Counted from the stretch's first letter, positions 34,002 to 44,788 are shown. The stretch: DNA of 64,000 nt from Laburnicola sp. R22_1 (GCA_014281115.1 JACONQ010000006.1:62001-126000); one strand, 5' to 3'. Notes: generated by a model from the sequence alone, not told the origin. A program made the numbers and translations.

Positions 34002-36716
34002 TCAAACTAGATAGATCTGCTCGCATTCCTCCCGCAATGCGTTTCCCTCCTTCAGCGCTTCGCCATGCATGATGCCATGAATATATGCCTCACCCACAAG
34101 GGAAAATTGCCGCCTGGAATCCTTATCGTCCGTGATACTTCTTCCTCCTTCGAGTTGCCTCACTACGAGAGGCGCTCTAGCGCCGGGTAACAAGAAGATG
34201 CAATCTCCCTCTTCCATCGACATTGGTCCTAATCCAATGTACTTGTTGCATGTGACAAAAAGCCTCTTGCCTGAGTATGCTGCCTGGAAAGCTCGACCGA
34301 AAGGCTTGGTGGCTTCTTCCACCATGGTCCTTGTGGATCTTGCCTCCTCTTCAGCATCGGTCACGTAGTCTCGTCCAGTTCTTATGAGGATATTCCCCTG
34401 CGAGTCCAGAGTCACTTCAGAATGTTCAGTCGGTGGATAGAAGAGCTCTGGGAAGCGATAGTAGTTCTCGACCTCGATTGGCGAAGGCGTGTGACAGTTC
34501 GATGTCGATGGGTCGTCTGGTTCGACTTCATTACATGCAAGCATTTCTAGAACTCGGAGGAGTTCCTTGACATGTTCAAACTCTTCTTTCTCCAAACTTG
34601 CCCCTTCTCGCATCGAGACCTGATGCTCCACTATGGCGTTTGTAACGGCTGATGCATCCAAGCGGCCAGTTTTCCGTATCTCACTACATCGAATCAAGCC
34701 CGCCATCAGCGATACATAGTGATCGAAGCGCTTCTCAGCCTTTTCGCAAATCATTGCGCATACGAGCTGTTTGAAGGATTGTCCAAGTTCCTCTGGGGCT
34801 GGGTGCTCACCCTGCGAATCCTGGTCGCGGCACAGCGTTCGCCACAACGCTTCGGTACGATTTTGTCCATTGTGATACTTCACATCCAGCAGCAGACATA
34901 ACTCGAACCAGCTAGGATCCAGCTTGAATTTGTTGCCATATCGAAGATCCCTCGGATTGGCGACAGCCTTGATGACATCGAACTGATATCCGTGGACGCC
35001 GAGTCGTTTTGGCTCGTCGTTGCGGGCAGGTGAATGAAACAGCCGGCGCTGCCCCAGTTCTTCTGGTATGGCATTGAAGTATTCAGGCACAAGGTTATTT
35101 GCGTTCCGAAGACTGAAGTCCGGGACCCAGGAGGGGAGGTTGTCGACCTGTTTCTGGGATTTATCCTGGACCCAGGATAGAATCGCCAAATTATTCGTCT
35201 CGCGCATCAATGCAAGGGTAAATATCAGGTAGCACTCTTCCACGGGTAGAGAATAGTCCGCTTGGGGCAGATAAATCATCCGGTTGGGTCCAAGCCTCAG
35301 GAGTGACAGTAACGCGAACATTTTATCTCGAGGATCTGCGCTAAAGAATGGAAACGTCGCCCAGATTAGATTTTCGAGCGAAAACGGTGACCTTTTCTCC
35401 AATTCTGTCCTGCTTTGCGTTTTCCATTCCATCTCGAGGGCTTCCTGTTCGATGCGATTATTTCGGAATTTGGCAAATAACGTTATGTAGTATTCAACTG
35501 AAGTTGCAACTTCGTCCAGGGGTATGTACTCATTTGAAGGAGTGAAGCCATTCTTACGATACCAATGATTGAGTAAAGCGGAAGTTTTCGTGAAAGAGTG
35601 GTACTCGATGTTGTGTGGACCACAATATACGACCATGTCCCTTGCGAGCGCTACCTCCTGTACAACCCACATGCGTCGAAACCATTGCCGGGAGAACAAG
35701 CCCGCAAGAGCATCCCATTCCTCTTTCGAGATGTACGCTATGTCGTTCGCTTGATATTCTTCCTCTGCTATGGACCAGTATGGGACGACGCTGCCGTTTA
35801 CAAACTTCTCACCGGCAGACGTTATTTTTGTGATAGCGTCAACCGCTAGTCTCGTTCCTTGATCTTCTCGGCCAAGCCAGGCAATGATAAAAACTGCCCG
35901 GTCGTAAATCTTGTCCATGATTGCAACTTGTGAGTTCCGCTCTGCCAGGTCCTCTTGATTGATACATATGGAATCGATCCAGATCCACTTGTCACAATCA
36001 CAAGTGCCATTTCCATCTACGATGCTGGAAACCACTCCAGAATGATTGCGCATTCGTCGTTCAAGCGCTGTAGCTAGCTCTGTGCTCGTTGTCTCCCATG
36101 CGTATGCAATCGGCATTTTATTGTCATTGTCTTTGATGGTAGGATCCGCACCAGCTTCGAGTAAGCATTGAGTTGTGGGTACCTGTTGATACTGCACCGC
36201 ATAGTGTAACGGCGTTTTTCCAAAACGATCTTTCGCTGACACGTCAGCGCCGTGTCCGAGGTGGTGGCGTAGTATCGAAAGTCTCCCCAATCTGGCTGCA
36301 GTATGTAATACCGTCTTGTCGTTCAAGTGTTTGTAATGACAACGAACGCGCCTGACCCAGTAGTCTCTTGGGGCATGTTCCATAAAATCGCGCAGGTTTG
36401 TGCCAACCTTCATCAGCCTGCCATTACATATTATTCCATGCTGATTGGAAATATCGTACTCGGCATCGGCTGCCTGGAATTCTTGCTGGAATCCAAGGCA
36501 GTTTGGAAAAGGATTACCCCACGTATATGACAAGCAATGATAATTTGGGAAATCTTCAGGTCTTGACGGCTCGAGGTCAAAGACTTTCATAGAGAAATTG
36601 GGCATGCCGTCTTTGGTATCTTTTTCGCGGTGAAGCAGACGTATCATCGAGGGTGTCCGCAATGGTTCGTACGCGAAAGGTTCATGGTTGAGTAAACTCT
36701 CCCCTGGGTTCGGCAT
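34002..36716 (-). CDS. HET-domain protein with ankyrin repeats nested inside the HET domain
   Basis: A 904-residue single-exon protein, ATG 36716 to stop 34002-34004. HET domains, remotely TIR-like, trigger programmed cell death in heterokaryon incompatibility. HET block 1 is YHCLSYTWG (residues 59-67). Then come IICNGRLMKVGTNLRDFM (95-112), the usual 'cNG...NL' part, and, before block 2, two good ankyrin repeats: NDKTVLHTAARLGRLSILRH (from 132) and RFGKTPLHYAVQYQQVPTTQ (from 164). A decayed third follows to about 222. HET block 2, WIWIDSICINQEDLAERNSQ, is at 244-263, followed by IMDKIYDRAVFIIAWLG. The C-terminal conserved part has GLGPMSMEEGDCIFLLPGA and FSLVGEAYIHGIMHGEA. Ankyrins are usually at the C-terminus of HET proteins, so this order is odd. 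No stops or frameshifts interrupt it. Confidence 0.9.
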   Translation of the reverse strand: MPNPGESLLNHEPFAYEPLRTPSMIRLLHREKDTKDGMPNFSMKVFDLEPSRPEDFPNYHCLSYTWGNPFPNCLGFQQEFQAADAEYDISNQHGIICNGRLMKVGTNLRDFMEHAPRDYWVRRVRCHYKHLNDKTVLHTAARLGRLSILRHHLGHGADVSAKDRFGKTPLHYAVQYQQVPTTQCLLEAGADPTIKDNDNKMPIAYAWETTSTELATALERRMRNHSGVVSSIVDGNGTCDCDKWIWIDSICINQEDLAERNSQVAIMDKIYDRAVFIIAWLGREDQGTRLAVDAITKITSAGEKFVNGSVVPYWSIAEEEYQANDIAYISKEEWDALAGLFSRQWFRRMWVVQEVALARDMVVYCGPHNIEYHSFTKTSALLNHWYRKNGFTPSNEYIPLDEVATSVEYYITLFAKFRNNRIEQEALEMEWKTQSRTELEKRSPFSLENLIWATFPFFSADPRDKMFALLSLLRLGPNRMIYLPQADYSLPVEECYLIFTLALMRETNNLAILSWVQDKSQKQVDNLPSWVPDFSLRNANNLVPEYFNAIPEELGQRRLFHSPARNDEPKRLGVHGYQFDVIKAVANPRDLRYGNKFKLDPSWFELCLLLDVKYHNGQNRTEALWRTLCRDQDSQGEHPAPEELGQSFKQLVCAMICEKAEKRFDHYVSLMAGLIRCSEIRKTGRLDASAVTNAIVEHQVSMREGASLEKEEFEHVKELLRVLEMLACNEVEPDDPSTSNCHTPSPIEVENYYRFPELFYPPTEHSEVTLDSQGNILIRTGRDYVTDAEEEARSTRTMVEEATKPFGRAFQAAYSGKRLFVTCNKYIGLGPMSMEEGDCIFLLPGARAPLVVRQLEGGRSITDDKDSRRQFSLVGEAYIHGIMHGEALKEGNALREECEQIYLV

Positions 36717-37285
36717 TTCGACCTAAACAAACATCGGATTTGCACCTTAATAAGTCGATCTGTCTATGTGCGAATATACGATAAATTCAGGAAGAGGGAC
36801 TTTTAAGCATATGGGTCATGCTGTAGACAGAGCTGTACCGAGCTTGCACTGCCTTGCTTGGCTTGATTTTATTGGGAATCGCAAGCCACCAAAACTTCAG
36901 CTGCCCTCGAATGCTTCGACCTTCCCCGCAACAGTCCACCTATCTGAGTGCGAGCGGACTTTGACACTCACCGGAGTTCGATATGAATTTGAAGGGACTT
37001 TTCTAGCGATAATGCACTTTGTGGTTATGGAAGAATCGACACCTGGGCAGCACTGCATATATATATATGTCTATATCCACCTTAACCTTGTAATAGATAA
37101 TTCATGCTTTAACCGTATAAAATGGATACCGACCACTATGCTGTGTTTAAAGGTACGCTGTTAATAAACTGCCGGCAGATGGACCAGATTTCCAAGGTTC
37201 TCAACTTCATACGGGCGGGGCTGAGTGCAAACAAAACACGGCGCCACGCGCCCAAGCTGAAGACAGGCAGTACGAAAAAGCGTAG
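36717..37285. other. 5' flank of the HET gene
   Basis: An AT-richer interval. A 132-codon open frame from an ATG at 36766 (plus) has no recognisable features and overlaps likely promoter sequence; I do not call it. Confidence 0.45.
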
Positions 37286-37528
37286 CTACGATGCATCGTA
37301 ATCCCGAAAATTTGCATTTGGCTGCTGACGCGAAAGCATGCACCCGAAGCGGTCAGGGTTGTTCTTCACAAACTCTGGAATATTTCGATTTCTGGGTGCA
37401 TAATCGTATGTTTGGTTTCTCGCGATCGAAAAGATCGAGGCCGCCGATACTCCGGAGATCCCCAGGTCGTATGGTGTCAGCCCCAGTGTAGTAGGTGGCC
37501 TGCGGATGGAACCAGTCAAGTCCGCCAT
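37286..37528 (-). CDS. Small hypothetical protein (80 aa), uncertain
   Basis: An ATG at 37528 opens an 80-codon frame beginning MADLTGSIRRPPTTLGL and containing IARNQTYDYAPRNRNIPEF. The composition looks protein-like (ordered polar and hydrophobic mix, few low-complexity runs), unlike most chance frames nearby. The frame is open further upstream without another ATG. I recognise no domain, and no signal peptide is apparent. It may be a genuine small gene, the last exon of a lost gene, or chance. It is 225 bp from the divergent DUF7053-like gene. Confidence 0.3.
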   Translation of the reverse strand: MADLTGSIRRPPTTLGLTPYDLGISGVSAASIFSIARNQTYDYAPRNRNIPEFVKNNPDRFGCMLSRQQPNANFRDYDAS

Positions 37529-37752
37529 GGCGCCACTCAAAAGAATAGTAGGAGAAGAGGCTGGCGAGAGCCCCAAGCCGAGGAAACTGGCTCGAGGGTT
37601 GTCGATATTGATAGAAAGGCCATATGACCAATCAAGTCACGTGATTAGACTTAAATCTCACTCGATGGCCAGTTGTCAACCACTGCAAGCGACCTACATA
37701 ACCCATACTATGCACAATAGACCTGATATCGCACGCAGACTTAATTACAGCA

Positions 37753-38433
37753 ATGACGCTATCCAAATATAACTACCACACGGCCGCCGCCATCCCCCCG
37801 CACATCACCCCGGCCGACGTGCTCGGCGCTCTCCACGACCACACGACCTGTCTCACGCTGCAAGCGCTCACAACGACGCACGAGAAACTGCACTCGACGG
37901 AGCCCTCCACCCTCAAAGACACCTTCTGGTACCCGCCCGACGCGTACCCAGCAACCTCGTACCGCGTCACCGAAGTCATACAGTACTTGCCGTTCGCGTG
38001 GTCGGCGTACGCGCTCACGTTCCCGACGTGTTTCCAGAACACGCCGAACGGGCTGAAGACGCGCGCGGACACGAACGGAGTGGTGCTGAGAGCCGAGTTC
38101 CGCGTGTTGCGGGGGAGCTCGATTGAGGGGGTGGTGGATGGGGAGGGGGGAGGGTTGGGCGACGTCGAGTGGGTGCTCGTCGAGGATGTGGAGGTGCAGT
38201 GTAGTTGGTGGATGATGCCGCTGGTGAGGGGGAAGATGGAGGAGGCGCATAGGGATATTTGTCGGAAGGTGGTGGAGAAGGTGGTTATGGAGAAACAGCA
38301 GCAGGCTATTGCCAATACGGCGGCGAAGGGGAAAGCAAGGGCGGAGGAACCCGTGGTCGAGGTACCGCTGGGTGCGGCTGAGGCGGAAGAGGAACCGCAT
38401 GTGCCATTGCCGGAAAAGATAACGTACGGTTAA
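37753..38433 (+). CDS. DUF7053-like protein
   Basis: A 226-residue single-exon protein, ATG 37753. It resembles the fungal DUF7053 group in layout: an N-terminal HTAAAIPPHITPADVLGALHDH segment, YRVTEVIQYLPFAWS, TFPTCFQNTPNGLKTRAD, and a later VLVEDVEVQCSWWMMPLVRG segment, followed by a helical tail (MEEAHRDICRKVVEKVV). The last 35 residues are charged and low in complexity. Function is unknown; the beta-rich core suggests a lipid- or ligand-binding START-like fold, but that is inference. Convergent with the phosphatase gene, 109 bp apart. The family assignment is from memory of motif order only. Confidence 0.65.
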   Translation: MTLSKYNYHTAAAIPPHITPADVLGALHDHTTCLTLQALTTTHEKLHSTEPSTLKDTFWYPPDAYPATSYRVTEVIQYLPFAWSAYALTFPTCFQNTPNGLKTRADTNGVVLRAEFRVLRGSSIEGVVDGEGGGLGDVEWVLVEDVEVQCSWWMMPLVRGKMEEAHRDICRKVVEKVVMEKQQQAIANTAAKGKARAEEPVVEVPLGAAEAEEEPHVPLPEKITYG

Positions 38434-38542
38434 CGGCCGGCGTACGAAGTGGGTGTTTCGGCGCTTGGAGCGAAGAGCTGGAACGACGACATCGCACGGT
38501 ATGACGTATCAATGCAACGAAATTAATGAAGCGTTATAGACA

Positions 38543-39529
38543 TCATTCAGCGGATGGTCTCTCAAGCGCGCCACCCGACTTAGCCCCTTCCTCCACCGTG
38601 AATACTCCGCTCAACCGATCGACTTCCTCCCCCGAAAGACCTACCTCGTCTCTGAAATAGCCTTTCGCGCCACCCCACCTCCTCTCCACCTCGACCAACA
38701 GCGCTTCCATACTCTGCGCTCGCGCTCCAACCATGCGCTCGCACTTCCTCCTCGCCTCCTCTAGCCCGTATTCCTCAAAGGCACCTTTCTTCAACAGCCT
38801 CTCCACATTCACATGCCGCGTGGGCGCCAAGCCAAGGTCGGACAGCGTGTACTCGCGGATAACAGTAGCGGGCGGAACGCCCAGCAAGAGCAAGAGCAGC
38901 GATATGAAGACACCCGTGCGGTTGTTGCCTGTTGTGCAGTGCATGAACTGTGCTGGTGGAGGGGACCTGGTGCTTGCCGAATCGAGCACATGCTTCAAAA
39001 CGTCCCGGAACATCGGGGCCCCAGCCGTGAGGATTTCCACAAACGCCGTCACTATGCCCTGTATCGATGGGGTTAGTTAGTCCGCAGACGCACAACGAGA
39101 GTGGCGCCTCACATCAGTTCCTTCGCCCGCATACAGCTCATACCTCTTCCGCGCCGCCTCCTCGGTGTACTGCTCCTCGGCAAACACGGGCGTCCATCTC
39201 CTCTCTATACCGGCAATCTCCTTGTACCCACCCGTCCTTTCGATCTGCTGCTTGCTCCTCAGATCGAAGTCGGTCGTTATGCCCAGCTGCCGCAGGGTTT
39301 CTTCTCCTTCTGGCGTAATGCGATTGGTATCGGAGCCGCGGTATAAGATACCTCGACGTACGATGCGGGACGGCGCGTGTGGCGGGGTAGAGATGGGCCA
39401 GCCGCCGATATCGCGGAAGTTCGACACTCCGGGGACGATGTGGAATGGTGGGAAATCTGGGTGGGGAGCGGCGGAGGGACTTTCTTTGGAGGGCGATGGA
39501 GCGATTTCGGCTGGTTTGACGGAGAGCAT
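38543..39529 (-). CDS. Y_phosphatase3-type tyrosine/serine phosphatase
   Basis: A protein-tyrosine/serine or phosphoinositide phosphatase of the Y_phosphatase3 family. The start chosen is ATG 39529 (MLSVKPAEIAPSPSK); the frame extends a little upstream without an ATG. One 54-nt intron (GTGAGG..TACAG) joins YAGEGTD to GIVTAFVEILTAG. About 310 residues. Conserved features are VPGVSNFRDIGGWP, RRGILYRGSDTNRIT, TTDFDLRSKQQIERTG and the catalytic P-loop FMHCTTGNNRTGVF, matching HCx5R with Cys and Arg present. The C-terminal 90 residues are helical and acidic. It appears catalytically intact; the substrate is unknown. Confidence 0.87.
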
Positions 39530-41080
39530 CGTGGCACCGTGTGGGCGGAAGTTTATTCGGAGAAGAAACACACGGGTTTGAGAGTGGGGTTATTGCATGG
39601 TGGTGGAGATGGGTGGGATTGCGCTGGGTGAAGACGGGCCCGCTTGGAGACGAAAGTCGCTCGGTTTAGATCACAGGGAAGAGACGCGGTGTTGAAAGTT
39701 GGAGAGCGAGGTTGTTCTGTAAATGACGCGGAAGTAGGAGGCTGATGCCAGTGGCAATGGCGGGGTCATGACCCCACGTTATACTATGTATGTACTCCCT
39801 GCAAGCATCATGCGCATCAGCAGAACCATCGTCCTGTCTACCTATGAGTTCCCTTCAGCCTTGATGATATTTGACATCTAAGGTATCGCCGTAACATTAA
39901 CTAATATTTGCAGTCCCACATATCTGTACAAGTCAAATATATGTAGTAGATTCTTATACAATAGTTATGGATCCTATTCTTAACCAACACGTTTAGTTTC
40001 GAGTTCGTTATACTATCTTAGCTGGGTACTCTTATCCGCCGCTTGTTTCTGCCCCGCATGAGATACCGTAGCACAGGTCAATATTAACATACATGTACTA
40101 TCTACTGCACTGCTGCATAACCATCTATCTCCACAGCCGAGAGCCATACAAAGTAGAGCGAGCGCAATGCAAGCCGCGCCGCTCTACCAACCTCTCAACA
40201 ACAATAAGTGACAAGAGATACGATTCCTTCAAGTGCTATCTCACAAACCCGCACTGTGGCTCTATGAGTGTATCCACGTCAAGGGAAGTTGTAGCTATGT
40301 GGGGTTGGAGAATGCGGCAGCGAAGGCGCATACAATAGGAGGGGTAAACGGGGATATAGGGATCCTGCAGCTGAAATAGAAGATATTTACAAGCTTGGGT
40401 TGGTGAAGTAGAAGTACTAACTCTTAGCGGAGGCAGGGAATCCACAATAATTGCACGGATGCTACATAATGAAGGAAAAACCACGTGACCAAAGCGTAGA
40501 CCGACACAACGAACAGCAAGTACACCCATGGCCCGCGCAACACCGCCCTGCTTCCACGCCTCTTCGCCTCCATCCGTGACTCATTCAGTGTCTGAGCTGC
40601 CTATATATCGACCTGGGTTCCTTCGTCAGAAACTCGTGTTCCCAGCCAACCCAAGACATAACCTCTCGTTCACGTCAGCTTCGGTCGCTTTCGCAACCGA
40701 TGCGGCTGAGTGAGGCCGATGGCGTATTGGAAGGCTGGTCAGCTGGTCGTGGGCATACAGCTGTTGCATGGGGGATAGTTCGCAAAATGGTATTTGGGGC
40801 CTGCGATGAGGCTGTTTTTCGGGTGTTATTGAATTGATTGCTTGAGTTCCGGATTCGCGGGCGCTAATAAACGGGAGGGTGAGAAAAGAGCTGGGAGAAG
40901 GGTATTTATTGGATGACTGTGGCTGTCTGCGCGTGATACAGCGGGAGCGCTGGAGTCGTAGGTGAGAGAGGGGCTGTGCAAGTGGAAAGAGCAAGCATAT
41001 CAGCCAGCCAGCCACCACCTGCATCCCGACGAGTCGACGACAAACAAACCGCATCGGAGCCAACTTCCCATCTTTTGAAA
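39530..41080. other. Intergenic region
   Basis: Includes an AT-richer section (about 39780-40100) with nothing recognisable. The small open frames lack support. Confidence 0.5.
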
Positions 41081-41650
41081 ATGAGTCCAACTCTCGCGCC
41101 ACTCACAACAACCATGCCAGCTCGCGAAATCATCGCGACACCGCTTCCCGACAAGCTCCCCTCCATGCCAACACCGCTTGCGCCCCTCTCAGACATGGCT
41201 TCCAAAAGCAAAGAAGAAGAAGAAGAAGAAGAAGAAGGAACTGCGCTCTCACCTTTCACCTTACCGTCGCCCGAGTACACCGAACCCCTCTACACGGAAA
41301 TCAACATCCCCCTCCCACCCGCCCCCAAGCCAAAAAAAACGCAGCCCAAAACGCGCCCAAAAGCGCACTCCTTCTCCTCCTTCAAGCCGTTCCACCGCAG
41401 ACAATCGTCCAGCGAGTCGAGGCGCAAGTCGGGCGAGGAGGAATGGCCGCGGATCCGGAAAGAAGTGAAGAATCGGGAAGTCGCGGCTGCGATGGATTTG
41501 AAGTCGGCGAGCAGGCATAGGCGGAGCGGGACGGTGGATGCGCTGGCGGTTGTGCCGGCTGTGTTGGTGTTGAGTGCGGAGTTGTTTACGCCGGGGGAGG
41601 GTGGGGCGAGGAGGAAAGGGGGTGGGAGGTGGGAGGATGGGATGATTTGA
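41081..41650 (+). CDS. Low-complexity hypothetical protein
   Basis: Start ATG 41081 gives about 189 residues; the frame extends to 40976 upstream but without an ATG. The sequence is Pro/Ser/Lys-rich with a Glu run encoded by a GAA tract (41213-41239), then basic Ser-rich segments (SFSSFKPFHRRQSSSESRRK) and a short hydrophobic stretch (VDALAVVPAVLVLSAELF) near the C-terminus. There is no recognised domain and no clear signal peptide. The basic Ser-rich part could be a phosphorylated or nuclear-targeting region. It may be a real fungal orphan, but coding status rests on frame length alone. Confidence 0.45.
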   Translation: MSPTLAPLTTTMPAREIIATPLPDKLPSMPTPLAPLSDMASKSKEEEEEEEEGTALSPFTLPSPEYTEPLYTEINIPLPPAPKPKKTQPKTRPKAHSFSSFKPFHRRQSSSESRRKSGEEEWPRIRKEVKNREVAAAMDLKSASRHRRSGTVDALAVVPAVLVLSAELFTPGEGGARRKGGGRWEDGMI

Positions 41651-42381
41651 GGTTGGAGGGGTGAAGAGGCTAATGAAGACTTGATGGAGGCAGACTTGTG
41701 TTTTTTGATATGGTTATGAGGGTCGGTGATGGTCCTGGCTACCTACACCGTCGTGTACTTGCGTATCAGTGGCTTGCGTCAGACTACCTTGTACGAGCGA
41801 GGTGCTTGTAGTTGGCTGCCGTGCTCAACATGCATTTGGCAGACCCGCGAGAGAGGGAGAGATGAAAGAGCGCAGAGGTGTGTCGAAGAAGACAGCTGCA
41901 TTTGGGTAGACGCAGGGTCAGTTAGTCTCCAGGCTGCAAGACAGTGTCACACATCGCATGTGAGGGACGAGGAGCGCGCGGTGGTTACTCAATAATTTGG
42001 CATGTGTAGGTAGTTTGCTTGTAGTTTTACTTGTAGTTTTACGCCCAATGGATTCTCCGAGTCGTTGCACGAGTACGTTGGTACTTCGAAGCACGACTTG
42101 GAAACACGAAATCTTTTCCTACCCCGAGGCTGACGATGCCGCACGTGATGTCCCGGTTTCGGAACATCTCCGAACCGCGTGGTCGTCCTAAGAAAATCTT
42201 CGCTTTGACCAAGCAAAGCCTTATTATTCACCATGCTACCTCATCGTTGACCCCCCTTCTCCACGCCCCACAAGGCGAAGCGACTCACATTTCTCTCACA
42301 CCGAGCTCCCGACGACGCTGCAGCCCCGACGCACGTTGGAAGACTGCGCCGAACCTGCTGGAGTCCCCGCTACCCGTCGTC
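41651..42381. other. Intergenic region upstream of the PRS5-like gene
   Basis: No gene recognised. The PRS5-like frame stays open to 42136, but the conserved start is at 42382. Confidence 0.5.
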
Positions 42382-44024
42382 ATGGTGCGCAACATTGTGG
42401 TATTGGGCGGCAGTAGTAAGTCGCACTGCTCTCGAGGCCGAGTCGCTGCTAACGGTGCATTCCCTCCAGGCCATCCGCAGCTCACCCGTAACGCCCTCCC
42501 CTCCTGCACGCTCCCTTCATCCTTCCTGACGTTTGCGCAGAGCAGATTTGCGACCATCTGGGCATCCCCCCAGCAAAGCGGCTGGTAAGGCCCCGCGCGC
42601 GGCGACAAGGCGCTCCGCTGACTGTCCCAAGCTGTCCAAGTTTGCGGTGGGCGAGACGAGGGTCGAGATGGGCGAGTCGGTGCGCGGCAAAGATGTCTTC
42701 ATCGTGCAGAGCGGCGGAGGCAAAGTCAATGACAACCTCATGGAACTCGTGGGTTTGGGCGCCTGCCGTGTCCCGCACTTCTAATGCCGCTACAGTTGAT
42801 CTGCATCTCGGCCTGCAGAACAGCCTCCGCGAAGCGCATCACCGCCGTGCTCCCGCTCTTTCCCTACTCGCGCCAGAGCGACATCCCGTACAACAAGACC
42901 GGAGCGCCGCTGGCCAAGGTGTCGACCACCCAGCGTAGCCGCCAGGGCACCTATACCTTCGACAGCCTGCCGCAGACGCCGCACCCGGGGAGCCAGGGCG
43001 TGAGCCTTACGAATGGCACCGCATCGCTCGATCGGCAGCTGGAGCGGCTGAAGATGACCGAGGAGCGCAACGGAGCCCAGCCCATCAGTCCGGTCAAGCG
43101 CCCCGACACGGTCGAGTCGAAGAAGTCAGACAACTCTGAAAAGAGCTACTTTCCCGTCAACGGTGTGAATGGCACCCACGGTGGCAATGGCATCGTGAGG
43201 GCCTCGACCATGCCCCCGCAGTTCCAGGGCCAGCCTGGCTACAAGCAGTGGGTCGCGCAGGCCGGCACACTCATTGCAGACCTTCTTACCTGCGCGGGCG
43301 CAGACCATGTCATCACTATGGACCTTCACGACCCGCAGTACCAGGGCTTCTTCGACATTCCTGTGGACAATCTTTACGGCCGCCATCTCCTCCGCAAGTA
43401 CATACAGTTCTCCATTCCGAACTTCCAGCAGGCGGTCATTGTCAGCCCCGACGCGGGGGGCGCAAAGCGAGCGACGGCCATTGCAGATGCGCTAGGCATG
43501 CCATTTGCGCTTATCCACAAGGTATGCGACCAGACCGTATAGTGAACGTAGATGTGGACGATGCGCTGACGGAATGACCAATGACCAGGAACGGCGCCCC
43601 ACGCAGATCAACGACCGCCAGAACGCGACGATGATGTTGGTTGGAGAAGTCGCGAACCGGACCGCTATTCTCATTGACGACTTGGCGGACACGTCGAATA
43701 CGATTACGCGAGCTGCGAAGCTGCTCAAAAAGGAAGGTGCGACGACAGTATATGCACTGATCACCCACGGCATATTGAGTGGCGACGCCATCGACCGTAT
43801 CAACGCGAGCGCGCTGGACAAGGTCGTGGTGACCAACACGGTGGACCAAGCCGACCACAAGGAGCGCTGCCCGAAGCTAGAGGTGCTGGAGGTGGGCAAC
43901 GTCTTTGCTGAGGTAGGCCATGGATGATGATCTGGTATGACTGACGGTCATGGCTAATTGTGCTTAGGCGATACGTCGAGTGCATCACGGCGAGAGCATC
44001 AGCGTTCTCTTCGATTACCACTGA
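42382..44024 (+). CDS. PRS5: Ribose-phosphate pyrophosphokinase, PRS5-like with inserted region
   Basis: A subunit of PRPP synthetase, which makes PRPP from ribose-5-phosphate and ATP for nucleotide, His and Trp synthesis. ATG 42382 gives [12 protein letters not shown]; five or six short introns restore [69 protein letters not shown] and [14 protein letters not shown]. The ATP/regulatory loop [14 protein letters not shown] is followed by an insertion of about 110 residues rich in Ser/Pro/Asn (to about [12 protein letters not shown]), as in yeast Prs5/Prs1 'NHR' insertions. Then come [20 protein letters not shown] and [20 protein letters not shown]. The PRPP motif reads [14 protein letters not shown], departing from the usual DDMIDTGGT. 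About 450 residues. It may be mainly a regulatory subunit. Confidence 0.88.
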
Positions 44025-44453
44025 TCCCTTGGACTATTCCTGGCGCGGCATCTCTGCTATTTGGTTTTGGACAATGGACTCGGTGGCTGTACTGTACATT
44101 CGGTCCCTACCCTGACAGACGAACTGTATTCTCGGTTATACATTTTATCTTTGCTTCATTCGGCACATGGATGACACGGGTCCAGTGGACTACCTATGTA
44201 CCATGGCTCCCTCTTTTAGACACGGCACACATGAAACATGAATATCTAGAGGGACGCGAGGAAGGAAGGCGGTGGGGTGGGGGTGCGTTTGTATGAAAAG
44301 TCGTTGTTGCCATTCATTGGGTTTCTTCTCCCTCGTATACCTCCAAATAATGCGACAAAAAATGTTCTTGTTGTTGTTTGTTTTTTTGTCTTGCGTTTAT
44401 CTTTTTTTTCTTTTTCTTTTTTTTTGGTTTATTGGCGAGTTGAAGTACGGAGT

Positions 44454-44481
44454 CCTGACTGACTGACTGACTGACTGACTG
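44454..44481 (+). repeat. GACT tetranucleotide microsatellite
   Basis: About seven tandem GACT units. Confidence 0.85.
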
Positions 44482-44752
44482 CTGAGGTGAGGAGTGAGTG
44501 GTGTGGTGCGGTGTGGTGGATATTATATTTTGGGTTAATGAATAACTATCTATCTGCTGGGTTGGGTTGGGGGGGGACGATGATTGCAATGTAAATCTTC
44601 TTTTTGGGTACGGTTTAGGAAGTGCATTATTGCGTGTGTGATGTGTGTGTGGGCTTTTTTTTTTTTTTTGGTTGCTGGGGTGAGTGCATCTGTAGATAGC
44701 GTTGTGTATTATATTGCAGGATAGTGTTTTTATAAAGATAGGAGGGGGGATT

Positions 44753-44788
44753 GGAGTTTGAGTTTGAGTTTGAGTTTGAGTTTGAGTT
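44753..44788 (+). repeat. GAGTTT hexanucleotide array
   Basis: Six tandem TTGAGT units in intergenic DNA. Confidence 0.8.

Noticed and set aside
36766..37164. 132-codon plus-strand frame next to the HET gene
   Set aside because: Starts at an ATG but has no conserved features, and lies in the AT-richer 5' flank; a chance frame is more likely.
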